A stretch of 64,000 nt of DNA, from assembly GCF_024810105.1 (NCBI RefSeq), contig NZ_JANUDX010000001.1:372001-436000 (forward strand). Reading direction: 5' to 3'. Position 1 is the stretch's first letter; every line of letters starts with the position of its first letter. The notes under the pieces are model-generated. The model saw nothing but the letters and a program-made list of their open reading frames with translations. It had not been told where the DNA came from and made no database searches. Position numbers and translations under genes: made by a program. Below, piece after piece: positions 49,544 to 58,556 of the stretch. This DNA is from Stenotrophomonas sp. BIGb0135. GTDB lineage: Bacteria; Pseudomonadota; Gammaproteobacteria; Xanthomonadales; Xanthomonadaceae.

Positions 49544-50830
49544 ATGTCTTCCGCCCCCATCCCGTTGCTGCATCCGATGGCGCCGCCGATGACACTGGTC
49601 CTGGTCGCGCCCAGCCCCGAGCTGCTTGAAACGCTCGGCCCACGGCTCCCGGTCGGCACCCGCGTGCACTGGGAGGACAGCCGCGGTTCGAGCATCGCGC
49701 TGGATGCGCACCGGCGCAGCGGCACCTGCGTGGTGCTGCTCGACTTCCGGCGCGAACAGGCCGCGGCATCCACCGATCTCACCCGGCACCTGCAGCGCAG
49801 CGTGCCCGACCTGGCCCTGGTGGCGGTAGGCTCCACCGCCCCCGACCAGCTCGACGGCGTGGTCGCCGCCTTGCGCGCCGGCCTGCGCGACATCCTCGAC
49901 CTGGATGCCGCCACCGCCGATATCGATACGGTGCTGCGCCGCGCCGGCGGTGCCGCACCCATCCGCAGCGTGGCGCCCGAGCCCGCGCACAAGGCGCGGC
50001 TGGTGCTGGTGCTGGGCGTGCGCGCCGGCGTGGGCAGCAGCACCCTGGCCGTGCATCTGGGCGTACTGGCGCAACAGCTCGGCCACCCGGGCGGCGCCGC
50101 CACCGCCGACGCCGACCCGGCCCGGCACGACAACAGCCTGCTGCTGCTCGACCTTGGCCAGCCGGCCGGCGATGCGGCGCTGTACCTCAACCTGGACAGC
50201 CAGTTCCACTACGAGGATGCGCTGCGCAATGCCACGCGCATCGATGCCACCCTGGCGCGGACCGCGATGACCCGGCACCCGGGCGGGCTGACCCTGCTCG
50301 GCCAGCCGGCCGGCAGCGAGGGCGGCCCGATCGCCGATCCGGCGGTGCTGGTGCAGCGCCTGCGCGGCGTGTTCGACACCGTGCTGTGCGAGCTCGGCGG
50401 GGCGCCGGTGCGACAGATCCCGCGCTCGCTGCTCAACAGCGCCGACGAGATCTGGCTGGTCGCCGACCAGGCGATCGGCACGCTGGTCTCGCTGGACCTG
50501 GCGCTCAGGCAACTCGAAGCGCTCGGTGCGCGCGACGCCCGCCTGCAGCTGGTGGTCAACCGCCACGATGAGGCGGGCGGGCTGGCGCCGACCCAGATCG
50601 CCGAGCGCTTCGCGCTGCCGTTGCTGGCGACGCTGCCCGACTGCCACCGCCTGCGCGCCAGCGCCAACCATGGCCACCTGCTGCTGCAGGATGCACCGCG
50701 CGATCCCTACCTGCGTGCCCTGACTCCCCTGCTGGCGCGGCTGGACCCGGCACTCGCCGGCGCCCTGCCCCGTGGCTGGCGGGAAAAACTCGTCCTCCGC
50801 CTGAGTGGTCTCCCATGGAAGACAAAGTGA
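49544..50830 (+). CDS. cpaE: TadZ/CpaE pilus localisation protein, ATPase-like
   Basis: This 428-residue protein has an N-terminal receiver-like domain (TLVLVAPSPELLETLG... CVVLLDFRR... GLRDILDLDAATADID) and a ParA/MinD-like domain. The Walker A equivalent is VLGVRAGVGSSTLAVHLG: both lysines of the deviant KGGxGKT are replaced (Arg and Ser), so ATP hydrolysis is doubtful. The other ParA motifs remain (LLLLDLGQPAGD, LCELGGAPV). TadZ acts as a polar landmark for pilus assembly. Its end overlaps the ATPase gene by 16 bp. Confidence 0.9.
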   Translation: MSSAPIPLLHPMAPPMTLVLVAPSPELLETLGPRLPVGTRVHWEDSRGSSIALDAHRRSGTCVVLLDFRREQAAASTDLTRHLQRSVPDLALVAVGSTAPDQLDGVVAALRAGLRDILDLDAATADIDTVLRRAGGAAPIRSVAPEPAHKARLVLVLGVRAGVGSSTLAVHLGVLAQQLGHPGGAATADADPARHDNSLLLLDLGQPAGDAALYLNLDSQFHYEDALRNATRIDATLARTAMTRHPGGLTLLGQPAGSEGGPIADPAVLVQRLRGVFDTVLCELGGAPVRQIPRSLLNSADEIWLVADQAIGTLVSLDLALRQLEALGARDARLQLVVNRHDEAGGLAPTQIAERFALPLLATLPDCHRLRASANHGHLLLQDAPRDPYLRALTPLLARLDPALAGALPRGWREKLVLRLSGLPWKTK

Positions 50831-52167
50831 CGCCGTTCGCTCCCCTGCACGCGCGCAACGAGGCCGCCCCCGCGGTCGATGCCGCGCCGCCCCCCTTCGC
50901 CCAGTCCGACGAATACCAGAAGGTGCTGGTGGCCGCCCACGAGCACCTGCTCAACAGCATCGAGGACGAACGCATCGACATCGATGCGTGGGCACCGGAT
51001 ACGGTGGCCCGCTACGTGCACACCCAGACCGCGATCTTCGTGCAGGAATGGCGCATCCCGGTCAACGAAGCCGAGATGGACATCGTCGCCGGCGCGCTGG
51101 TCAAGGAGCTGACCGGCTTCGGTCCACTGGACGACCTGCTGCACGATCCCAGCATCGAAGACATCCTCATCAACGGCTACAAGGACATCCACGTTTCCCA
51201 GGGTGGCCGCCTGGTGCGCGCCACCCAGCGCTTCAGTGATGACAGCCACCTGCTGCGCATCCTGCGCCGCATCCTGGCCCCGCTTGGCCGCCGCCTGGAC
51301 GAATCCAACCCGATGGTCGATGCGCGCCTGCCCAACGGCGGCCGCCTCAATGCGATCATCTCGCCGCTGGCCGTCGATGGCCCGATGGTGTCCATCCGCA
51401 AGTTCCGCAAGGACCCGTTCACGCCCGACGAACTGCTGCGCATGGGCACCTTCGACCGCGCCATGCAGGCGCTGCTGCATGCCATGGTGCTGGGCCGCTG
51501 CAACATCCTGGTCTCCGGCGGCACCAGCTCGGGCAAGACGTCGCTGCTCAACGCGCTGGCCAGCTACATCCCCGCCGACGAGCGGGTCATCACCGTGGAA
51601 GACACCGCCGAGCTCTCGCTCAACCACCCGCACGTAGTGCGCCTGGAAAGCCGCATCGGCGGTGCCGATGGCCAGGGCGCGGTAAGCATCCGCGATCTGG
51701 TGCGCAACAGCCTGCGCATGCGCCCGGACCGCATCGTGGTCGGCGAAGTGCGCGGGGCCGAAGTGCTGGAAATGCTGCAGGCGATGAACACCGGCCACGA
51801 CGGCTCGATGGCCACCATCCACGCCAATTCGCCGCGCGACTGCCTGTACCGCATCGAGATGCTGGCCGGGTTCGCCGGTTTCCAAGGCAGCGAGGACAGC
51901 CTGCGCCGGCAGATCGCCAGCGCGATCGACTTCATCGTGCAGATCTCGCGGCTGGGCAGCGGTCGCCGGGTGCTGGTGTCGATCACGGAAATCACCGGGG
52001 TCAGCGACAACCTGATCAGCACCCAGGAAATGTTCCGCCACGAAATCCAGATCGACGCCGACGGCCGGGAGCACGACCGCTGGGTCGGACTTGGCTTCCA
52101 TCCCCACTCGCACAAGCTGGAGCCATTCCGGCGCCAGCTGCGCGAGGCATTGGACGGAGGCTACTGA
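50815..52167 (+). CDS. cpaF: Secretion ATPase TadA/CpaF
   Basis: This 450-residue hexameric type II/IV ATPase drives Flp export and assembly. Motifs are LIDDLLHDPSIEDILINGY-like DDLLHDPSIEDILINGYK, Walker A SGGTSSGKTSLLNAL (Lys241), Asp box VEDTAELSLNHPHVVRLESR, Walker B VGEVRGAEVLEMLQAMNTGHDGSMATIHANS. All catalytic parts are present. It overlaps tadZ by 16 bp and is followed two bases later by tadB. The N-terminus is longer and more acidic than the core family, as usual. Confidence 0.95.
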   Translation: MEDKVTPFAPLHARNEAAPAVDAAPPPFAQSDEYQKVLVAAHEHLLNSIEDERIDIDAWAPDTVARYVHTQTAIFVQEWRIPVNEAEMDIVAGALVKELTGFGPLDDLLHDPSIEDILINGYKDIHVSQGGRLVRATQRFSDDSHLLRILRRILAPLGRRLDESNPMVDARLPNGGRLNAIISPLAVDGPMVSIRKFRKDPFTPDELLRMGTFDRAMQALLHAMVLGRCNILVSGGTSSGKTSLLNALASYIPADERVITVEDTAELSLNHPHVVRLESRIGGADGQGAVSIRDLVRNSLRMRPDRIVVGEVRGAEVLEMLQAMNTGHDGSMATIHANSPRDCLYRIEMLAGFAGFQGSEDSLRRQIASAIDFIVQISRLGSGRRVLVSITEITGVSDNLISTQEMFRHEIQIDADGREHDRWVGLGFHPHSHKLEPFRRQLREALDGGY

Positions 52168-52169
52168 GC

Positions 52170-53120
52170 ATGACCACGGTGCTGTTGCTGTGCAGTGCGA
52201 TCCTGGTGCTGGTGGCGGTGGCCATCGAGCTGTGGTGGGGCGCGGCCCGCCGCGAACGCCAGCGTGCCTCGCTACAGCACGCCGAACACCGCCTGGCCGC
52301 CCATCCGGCCACGCCGCTGCTGGCCGGCATGCCGGCACGTCCGGCCGCGGCCGCATCAACGCCGCCCGCCGCCGCACGCCCCGACGCCCTGCCCTGGGAC
52401 GCGCTGCTGCAACGCGCCGCGCTGCGCACCGGCTGGCGGCTGCCGATCCTGTGGGCGCTGGGCGGCGTGCTGCTGGCCTGGGCAGCGGCGGCACGCATCG
52501 GCACCGGCTGGGTCTGGCCGATCGCGCTGGGCCTGTATGCGCTGGTCCTCGGGCTGTGGGTGTCGCGCCGCATCCTCGGCCTGCAACGGCGCCTGCTGCG
52601 CCAACTGCCCGACTTTCTCGACAACCTGGTGCGCCTGACCGGGCTGGGCAACAGCCTGCAGATGTCCTTCCAGACTGCCAGCCAGCAGGTCCCGATGCCG
52701 CTGCGTGGCCTGCTCGATGACACCCTGTCCGGCACCCGCAGTGGCCTGGACCTGGACCGCGCGCTCAGCCAGGCAGCGCAACCGTACCGGCTGGATGTGC
52801 TGGACGTCCTGGCCGTGGTGCTGGGGGTGAGCATCCGCATCGGCGGCCGCTCGGACCAGATCCTGCAGCGCATGAGCGACTTCATGCGCGATGTCGACCA
52901 GGCCCGCCAGGAACTCATGGCCACCACCGCCGAGACGCGCATGTCCGCCTGGGTACTCGGCCTGCTGCCGCCACTGTCGGCGCTGTTGATGGCGATCGTC
53001 AGCCCGGACTTCTTCGAGCCGGTGCTGCAGGTGCCATTGGGCCATCGCATCCTCGGCGCCGCGCTGCTGCTGGAGCTGGTGGGCGGCTTCCTGCTGTATC
53101 GGCTGGCGCGCTCGCTATGA
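52170..53120 (+). CDS. tadB: Inner-membrane platform protein TadB
   Basis: This 316-residue GspF-type platform protein has an N-terminal helix (TVLLLCSAILVLVAVAIELWW), a mid pair (ILWALGGVLLAWAAAAR, WPIALGLYALVLGLWV) and C-terminal helices (WVLGLLPPLSALLMAIV, ILGAALLLELVGGFLLYRLA). The cytoplasmic T2SSF helical bundle (LLRQLPDFLDNLVRLTGLGNSLQMSFQ) contacts the CpaF ATPase. It overlaps tadC by ATGA. Confidence 0.94.
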   Translation: MTTVLLLCSAILVLVAVAIELWWGAARRERQRASLQHAEHRLAAHPATPLLAGMPARPAAAASTPPAAARPDALPWDALLQRAALRTGWRLPILWALGGVLLAWAAAARIGTGWVWPIALGLYALVLGLWVSRRILGLQRRLLRQLPDFLDNLVRLTGLGNSLQMSFQTASQQVPMPLRGLLDDTLSGTRSGLDLDRALSQAAQPYRLDVLDVLAVVLGVSIRIGGRSDQILQRMSDFMRDVDQARQELMATTAETRMSAWVLGLLPPLSALLMAIVSPDFFEPVLQVPLGHRILGAALLLELVGGFLLYRLARSL

Positions 53121-54094
53121 GCGCCGACAGCCTGCTCATCCTCGCCCTGCTCCTGCTCGCCCTCGGCGTGGGCCTGCTCGGCATGGCCGGGCTGTGGCTG
53201 AGCGGCCAGCAGCAGCGCACCGCCGCCACCCTGCAGACCGCCTTGCGCAACCGCGAGGACGCCCCCCGCGATGCCGCCACGGCCGCCACCGCGGCCACCG
53301 CGGCCAACACCCCCACCACCGCCGACGCGGGCCCCCGTGGCTGGGCGTGGCTGGCCAGCCTGGGCGAGCGCTTCAACGGTGGTCGCCTCGAGGCGGCCCT
53401 GCTTGCGCCGGAGGACCGCCTGCTGCTCGACCAAGCCGGCTGGCACACGCGTGCCGGCACCGCCAGCTTCCTCGCGCTGCGCCTGTTGCTGGCCGTCCTG
53501 TGCCTGGTGCTGGCGATGCTGTTCTATCGCGGCGATGGCCTCAGCCGCCTGGTGGTGATGCTGGGCGCACTGGGCACCGGCGTGCTGCTGCCCAAATTCG
53601 CGCTGCGCGCCTGGGCCACGCGCCTGCGCAAGCGCGTCTCGGCCGAACTGCCGCTACTGATCGACCTGCTGCGCCTGCTGCAGGGCGTCGGCTTCAGCAT
53701 GGACCAGAGCCTGCAGACGCTCGGCGACAAGCTGCGCAGCGCCATCCCGGTGCTCGGTCGCGAAATCCAGCAGGCCAACATCGCCTACATGCACGGCCGT
53801 ACGCGCCAGCAATCGCTGCGCCGGCTGGCCGAATCGTTCGACGACGAAGACCTGCGCAGCCTGGTGCAGTTGATGCTGCAGGTACATGAACATGGCGGCG
53901 CGGTGCAGGAGCCGCTGCGCCAGTTCAGCGTGCGCCTGCGCGAACAGCGTCGTTCAACGCTGAAGGAAAAGGTCGGCAAGCTCTCGGTGAAGATGACCGT
54001 GGTGATGATGCTGACCCTGCTGCCAGCCCTGATGCTGGTGTTGTCCGGCCCGGCGATCATCGCCCTGGCCAACGCCGTGAACCGACTGGGATGA
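53117..54094 (+). CDS. tadC: Inner-membrane platform protein TadC
   Basis: This 325-residue T2SSF-type protein is paired with TadB. It has hydrophobic helices LLILALLLLALGVGLLGMAGLWL, FLALRLLLAVLCLVLAMLFY, LVVMLGALGTGVLLP and MTVVMMLTLLPALMLVLSG. The cytoplasmic domain is RVSAELPLLIDLLRLLQGVGFSMDQSLQ... LRSLVQLMLQVHEHGGAVQEPLR. An Ala/Thr-rich insert (ATAATAATAANTPTTADAG) after the first helix is a low-complexity spacer. It overlaps both neighbours by four bases. Confidence 0.94.
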   Translation: MSADSLLILALLLLALGVGLLGMAGLWLSGQQQRTAATLQTALRNREDAPRDAATAATAATAANTPTTADAGPRGWAWLASLGERFNGGRLEAALLAPEDRLLLDQAGWHTRAGTASFLALRLLLAVLCLVLAMLFYRGDGLSRLVVMLGALGTGVLLPKFALRAWATRLRKRVSAELPLLIDLLRLLQGVGFSMDQSLQTLGDKLRSAIPVLGREIQQANIAYMHGRTRQQSLRRLAESFDDEDLRSLVQLMLQVHEHGGAVQEPLRQFSVRLREQRRSTLKEKVGKLSVKMTVVMMLTLLPALMLVLSGPAIIALANAVNRLG

Positions 54095-54951
54095 CCACCA
54101 TGCCGAACCGCCTGCCGCATCTGGGGCTGCTGCTCACCACGCTGGTCCTGTGCACCGCCTGCGGGTCGGCGCACACCGCCTACCGCCCCGACCCGCTCAG
54201 CCTGGCGCCGCTGGAGACACCGCCGCAGGACGACAAGCGCATGTACCTGGACCTGATCGGCCAGATGCAGCGCCAGGGGGCGTACTTCGCCTCGCTGGCG
54301 CACGTGGATGCCTACCGCCAGCGCTATGGCGACAGCCCTGCCCTGCGCCTGCTGCAGGCCGATGGCCTGCGCGAAACCCAACAGGTGGACGCGGCCCGCA
54401 GCCTGTACACCAGCCTGGCCAACGGCCCGCAGGGCGCCGCGGCATGGCACGGGCTGGGCCTGATCGCGGCCCGTGCCGGCGATGCGGCGCAAGCCGAAAC
54501 CAGCCTGGCACGCGCCGTGCAGCTGCAGCCGCTCAACACCGACTACCTCGGCGACCTCGGCTTCGCGCGGCTGCGCGCCGGCCACCTGGCCCAGGCCCGC
54601 GAACCGTTGGCCAAGGCTGCCGAGCTGGCCCCGGGCAACGTCAAGGCCAACGCCAACCTGGCGGTGTGGGCACTGCTGCGCAACGACACCGCGATGGCCG
54701 ACCAGATCATGCGCAGCGCCGCACTGCCTGCCGCCGCGCGCGACGAAGTGCAGCGGCTCGCCCAACAGTTGCGGCAGCCACCCGCCGCCGTGCCGCCCGC
54801 CACCGCCCCGGCACCGGTCAGCGAACCGGCCCGCCCGGGCGCGCCGGTTGCCGCCACCGCGGCCCGCCCCCCGCGCGCCGATGCGCGCCTCGCCCCGTCG
54901 ATGCTGGAACGCTTCGGCGGCGCCGATCCCGCCCACGAGAGCACCCCATGA
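54091..54951 (+). CDS. tadD: TPR pilotin-like lipoprotein TadD
   Basis: This 286-residue lipoprotein (LLTTLVLCTACGSAH) has tetratricopeptide repeats (AAAWHGLGLIAARAGDAAQAETSLARAVQLQPLNTDYLGDLGFARLRAGHLAQAREPLAKAAELAPGN in segments). TadD helps secretin assembly in the outer membrane. The C-terminal third is Pro/Ala-rich. It overlaps tadC and the next gene by ATGA each. Confidence 0.92.
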   Translation: MTTMPNRLPHLGLLLTTLVLCTACGSAHTAYRPDPLSLAPLETPPQDDKRMYLDLIGQMQRQGAYFASLAHVDAYRQRYGDSPALRLLQADGLRETQQVDAARSLYTSLANGPQGAAAWHGLGLIAARAGDAAQAETSLARAVQLQPLNTDYLGDLGFARLRAGHLAQAREPLAKAAELAPGNVKANANLAVWALLRNDTAMADQIMRSAALPAAARDEVQRLAQQLRQPPAAVPPATAPAPVSEPARPGAPVAATAARPPRADARLAPSMLERFGGADPAHESTP

Positions 54952-55376
54952 ACGCCTTCGCCTCGCCCGCCATGCGTCTGTCGATCGCCGTGGGCTGCCT
55001 GCTGGCCTGCGCCCTCGCACCTGCCCAGCAGCGTCCGTTGACCGGGCAGATGCTCGGCGACACCGCCGCGCCGCGCACCGAGGTGCCGGCCACGGTGCCG
55101 GCGCCGCCGCCCGTGCCACCGGCCACCCCGATGCCCGCACCCGCGCCGCTGACACCGCCACCGCGCCCACAGATCGGCGACACCACCCGCGCCCTGCTGC
55201 GCCTCCAGGCCAGCGGCACCCAGGCCGGCGCCCACCTGCCCATGCTCGGCGACCAGGCCTCGCTCAGCTACGCGCGCTACCTGCAGAGCTTCACCCATCC
55301 CATCCCGGAATTCCTCGACACCAGCGTGCGCAAGGACATCACCGGGGATGGCATCGGCAGTGGCAGCGGAGACTGA
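54948..55376 (+). CDS. DUF3613 secreted protein of the Tad locus
   Basis: This 142-residue protein has a signal peptide (RLSIAVGCLLACALAPAQQ), a Pro/Ala-rich segment (VPATVPAPPPVPPATPMPAP) and the DUF3613 module near the C-terminus (IGDTTRALLRLQASGTQAG... DQASLSYARYLQSFTHPIPEFL). This small family is found inside Tad loci of Xanthomonadaceae and Burkholderiales; its role is unknown. It overlaps tadD by four bases and is followed five bases later by tadG. Confidence 0.88.
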   Translation: MNAFASPAMRLSIAVGCLLACALAPAQQRPLTGQMLGDTAAPRTEVPATVPAPPPVPPATPMPAPAPLTPPPRPQIGDTTRALLRLQASGTQAGAHLPMLGDQASLSYARYLQSFTHPIPEFLDTSVRKDITGDGIGSGSGD

Positions 55377-55380
55377 GCCC

Positions 55381-57555
55381 ATGAGCCGCCCGCAGTGCAC
55401 CCCTGCCATCCGCTCGGCGTCGCGCCGGCGCCAGCGTGGCGGGATGTCGGTGACGATGATGGTGATCATGGTCGCGCTGGTCGCGATGCTCGGCCTGGTC
55501 GAGGTCGGTTACCTGTACTGGGCCAAGCGCGACGTGCAGAAGATCGCCGACCTCGCCGCCCTGGCCGGCGCGCAGCGCCTGGACCTGTGCAGCGCCGACC
55601 GCACCGACAACAGCGCCGCCCGTGGCAACGCGCTGCAGGCCAACCGCTTCGCCGGCACCCTGCGCGTGCGCTGCGGCGACTGGAACCCGACCCACGCCAG
55701 CAGCGACCATTTCATCGACAGCACTACGGTCAACGCGGTCAAGGTGATCGCCGAACGCCCGGTGCTGCCGTTCTTCGGCCCGTCCCGCGGGCTGCCGCAG
55801 GTGAGTGCGCAGGCCGTGGCCACCCGGGCGCCGCCGCTGGCGGTGTTCAGCGTCGGCTCGCAGCTGCTGCGGGTCAACGGCACCACGCCGCTCGGGAGCG
55901 TGCTCAAGCTGGTCGGGGTCGACCTGGACCAGACCACGTTGCTCGGCTATGACGGCCTGGCCCAGGCCAAGGTCACCCCCGGGGGCCTGCTCAAGGCGTT
56001 GGGCATTCCGGTGGATGCCAACATCAGCATCGGCGACTTCAACACGCTGCTGGCCGCGCACAAGGTCTCCCTCGGCCAACTGCTCGACGCCACCGCCAGC
56101 GTGCTGGCGCAGAGCGGCGTGGCCAACGTCGACCTGCGGGCCCTGCGCGATGCGCTCGGCGCGCAGCTGGACATCGACCAGCTCAACGTCCAGTTGGGCA
56201 GCAACGCGGCCGGCAGCGGCCTGTTCGGCAGCATCGTCGCCCCGGACGGCCCGGCCTCGGCCGCCCTGCAGGCCGAGGTCAACGCGCTGGACCTGATCAC
56301 CACCAGCATCAGCATCGCCAACGGCGGCAAGGGCGTGGCGGTCAACCAGCTCAACATCCTCGGCCTGGTGCAGGCCAAGGCGGCGATCATCGAGCCACCC
56401 TCGATCGCCATCGGCGGCGTCGGCGCGCGCGCCTACAACGCGCAGGTGCGGGTCAGCCTGGACATCGACAGCAACAACTTCGTCCTGGGCGTGGGCCGGG
56501 TACTGAGCCTGCTCGGCATCCGCCTGCGCCTGCCGGTGTATGCCGATGTCACCAATGCGATGGGGACGCTCACCAGCCTGCAATGCGCCGCGCAGCCGGC
56601 CACCGCCAGTATCCGCGTCGAGTCCTCGGTGCTGCGCGCGTGCGTAGGCAAGGTCGATGCGGCCTCGCAGTTCTCCAGGCGCAACGTCTGCGACGCCAGC
56701 CTGCAGAACGAGCAACTGCTCACCCTGCTCGGCGCGCCGCTGATCAACGACCGGATCTCACTCAACGCGCTCACCCACGACGAGACCGTCACCCTGTCAC
56801 CGGGCGACACCCGATCGACCTGGATCAACGGCGCGCAGATCGGCAACGCCGTCAACGACCTGGTGCGCGAACTGCTGCGCGTGCTCGGTGGCGTGCTCAA
56901 CCCGGCCCCCAAGGGCATGGACAAGGCCGAGACCGCCAGCCAGTTGGCCGACCAGTTCCTGATGGCCACCCGCAAGAGCAACGGCCAGTTCGACGTGGAC
57001 GCCAGCATCGCGCTGTTGCGCGATGGATCCACCAGCCTGGGCATCCAGCGCTTCGGCGACTGGCAGGTCAAGAACGGCGTGCCGTACGCCTGCGGCCTGC
57101 TCGGGCTGGCCACCTGCTACCGCGATGGCTCGGTGTGGGAAGCGTACCGGGTCACGGTCACCGGCCAGGGCCTTGGCGCGCTCGATGGTCTGCTCGGCAC
57201 CGTCCTCGGCGGATTGGTGATCAACCGCTGCAGTGGCCTGGTCAGCGTGCTGCTGTCCTACAACAACTGCGTCAAGGGCAACCTCGCTTCGTACCTGCAG
57301 ACCGCCGATGCAGGGCTGCTGGACAGCTACCAGGGCAACGGCGGCATCACCGACCCGAGCACCAACACGGTGGCCTGCAGCGGCCTGCTCTGCACCCTGC
57401 TGCGGCCGGTGCTGGAGGGCCTGCTCAAGCCGCTGCTCAACGGCGTCGGCACCCTCCTCACCCAGACCCTGGCACGGGTGCTGGGACTGGAGCTGGGGCG
57501 CACCGATGTGCACCTGCACGCGGTGCAGTGCACCCCCGCCCAGCTGGTCTATTGA
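55381..57555 (+). CDS. tadG: TadG-like pilus protein, large
   Basis: This 724-residue protein starts with a TadG-type N-terminus: a charged leader (RSASRRRQRGGMSVTMMVIMVALVAMLGLVEVG), one hydrophobic helix and YWAKRDVQKIADLAALAGAQRL, the conserved TadG/TadE-like segment. The rest is a long periplasmic region rich in Leu, Gly and Val, with cysteines such as CVGKVDAAS and CGLLGLATCY. TadG proteins are pilus-associated and usually carry a von Willebrand-like domain; I see no clear MIDAS motif here. It is the last core gene of the operon, and a weak 6-bp hairpin lies 10 nt past its stop. Confidence 0.87.
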   Translation: MSRPQCTPAIRSASRRRQRGGMSVTMMVIMVALVAMLGLVEVGYLYWAKRDVQKIADLAALAGAQRLDLCSADRTDNSAARGNALQANRFAGTLRVRCGDWNPTHASSDHFIDSTTVNAVKVIAERPVLPFFGPSRGLPQVSAQAVATRAPPLAVFSVGSQLLRVNGTTPLGSVLKLVGVDLDQTTLLGYDGLAQAKVTPGGLLKALGIPVDANISIGDFNTLLAAHKVSLGQLLDATASVLAQSGVANVDLRALRDALGAQLDIDQLNVQLGSNAAGSGLFGSIVAPDGPASAALQAEVNALDLITTSISIANGGKGVAVNQLNILGLVQAKAAIIEPPSIAIGGVGARAYNAQVRVSLDIDSNNFVLGVGRVLSLLGIRLRLPVYADVTNAMGTLTSLQCAAQPATASIRVESSVLRACVGKVDAASQFSRRNVCDASLQNEQLLTLLGAPLINDRISLNALTHDETVTLSPGDTRSTWINGAQIGNAVNDLVRELLRVLGGVLNPAPKGMDKAETASQLADQFLMATRKSNGQFDVDASIALLRDGSTSLGIQRFGDWQVKNGVPYACGLLGLATCYRDGSVWEAYRVTVTGQGLGALDGLLGTVLGGLVINRCSGLVSVLLSYNNCVKGNLASYLQTADAGLLDSYQGNGGITDPSTNTVACSGLLCTLLRPVLEGLLKPLLNGVGTLLTQTLARVLGLELGRTDVHLHAVQCTPAQLVY

Positions 57556-57663
57556 CCCCTCCCCGCGCGCTGGCGGCAGCGCGTGGACTGCATGCTAGAC
57601 TGCCGCGGGGACTGGAATTTCACAGACGAACTTTCACCGATTGAGCCATTCGTGGACGGCCTG

Positions 57664-58383
57664 ATGATGCGAGAGAGAAAAGCAGTGGTATCCCGTGGCC
57701 GGACGCTCCTGGCCGCCAGCCTGATGGTGGTGGCAGCAGGCATCGCGCCGCAGGCGCTCGCCGCGCGCGCGCCCAAGGGGGAGCCTGCGGAACCCGCGCG
57801 CAGCGCACCGGTGGTCCGCAACAGCGTGGACGAACTGCGCCAGCTGATGGATTCGCAGCAGCTCACCGAACTGCGCACCACTTACAACGGCAGCTACGGC
57901 GCCAGCCTGCTGTTCAACACCGCCACGCTGCAGTACTACGCGGCGCTGTTCCATGAGAAGGACTTCTGGCGCGTGATCAAGACCGACTCGGTCGACAACG
58001 CCGAGAAGGTGTACCGCACCTTCGTGCAGCAGACCGAGGAACTGGCCCAGGTGTACATCGACACCACCCGCCTGGAAGCCGGCAAGCGTTACACCGAGAA
58101 CCTGGTCGCCTTCAACGAACAACGCCTGCGCAGCCTGCAGCAGGAAGCCGAGCTGCAGCGCCAGCAGTCGCTGCAGGTCAGCAGCTCGATCCAGCAGGCC
58201 AAGCAGCAGGCCGTCTCGCTGAGCACCGACCTGCGCAGCACCCACAGCCAGCTCGACGCGCTCAACCAGCGCATCCAGGCCCTGCAGGCCCAGCAGGGCA
58301 ACCCGGAGCTGTCGTTGCCGCCGCCGGAAGGCAGCGCACCGGTTGCGGCCCCGGCACCGGCCGGCACCACCGGCAACCCGTAA
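57664..58383 (+). CDS. DUF2968 secreted coiled-coil protein
   Basis: This 239-residue protein has a signal peptide (RTLLAASLMVVAAGIAPQALAA). The DUF2968 motif ELRTTYNGSYGASLLFNTATLQYYAALFHEKDFWRVIKT is followed by a coiled coil (NEQRLRSLQQEAELQRQQSLQVSSSIQQAKQQ) and a Pro/Ala tail. Function is unknown. I start at the ATG of 57664 because the signal peptide begins there; 57667 is equally possible and the open frame reaches 57583. It follows tadG by about 110 nt and ends at a strong hairpin, so it may be the last gene of the Tad transcript. Confidence 0.84.
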   Translation: MMRERKAVVSRGRTLLAASLMVVAAGIAPQALAARAPKGEPAEPARSAPVVRNSVDELRQLMDSQQLTELRTTYNGSYGASLLFNTATLQYYAALFHEKDFWRVIKTDSVDNAEKVYRTFVQQTEELAQVYIDTTRLEAGKRYTENLVAFNEQRLRSLQQEAELQRQQSLQVSSSIQQAKQQAVSLSTDLRSTHSQLDALNQRIQALQAQQGNPELSLPPPEGSAPVAAPAPAGTTGNP

Positions 58384-58390
58384 GCCAGGC

Positions 58391-58413
58391 GGCTCCCTGC
58401 AGCGCAGGGAGCC
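58391..58413 (+). terminator. Stem-loop after the DUF2968 gene
   Basis: GGCTCCCTGC (58391-58400) and GCAGGGAGCC (58404-58413) form a perfect 10-bp stem with a 3-nt loop, 7 nt past the stop. No T-run follows, but position and strength fit the end of the Tad-DUF2968 transcript. Confidence 0.65.
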
Positions 58414-58556
58414 TGCCGCACGCGCGCGCCCCTGCCGCGTTTTCCCGCTCCCCAGCCGCTTCCGCGTCGTCCTGGCCACGCTGCCCGCTGCCACGCGCGG
58501 TGCAGTACCCTCTCGGGTAACCGCAGGAATCCTTGCGCTCGCATGAGGAGATGGCC

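Noticed and set aside
57566..57583. Small hairpin (CGCGCT / AGCGCG) just after tadG
   Set aside because: Only 6 bp with no T-run; too weak to call as a terminator, and DUF2968 may be on the same transcript.
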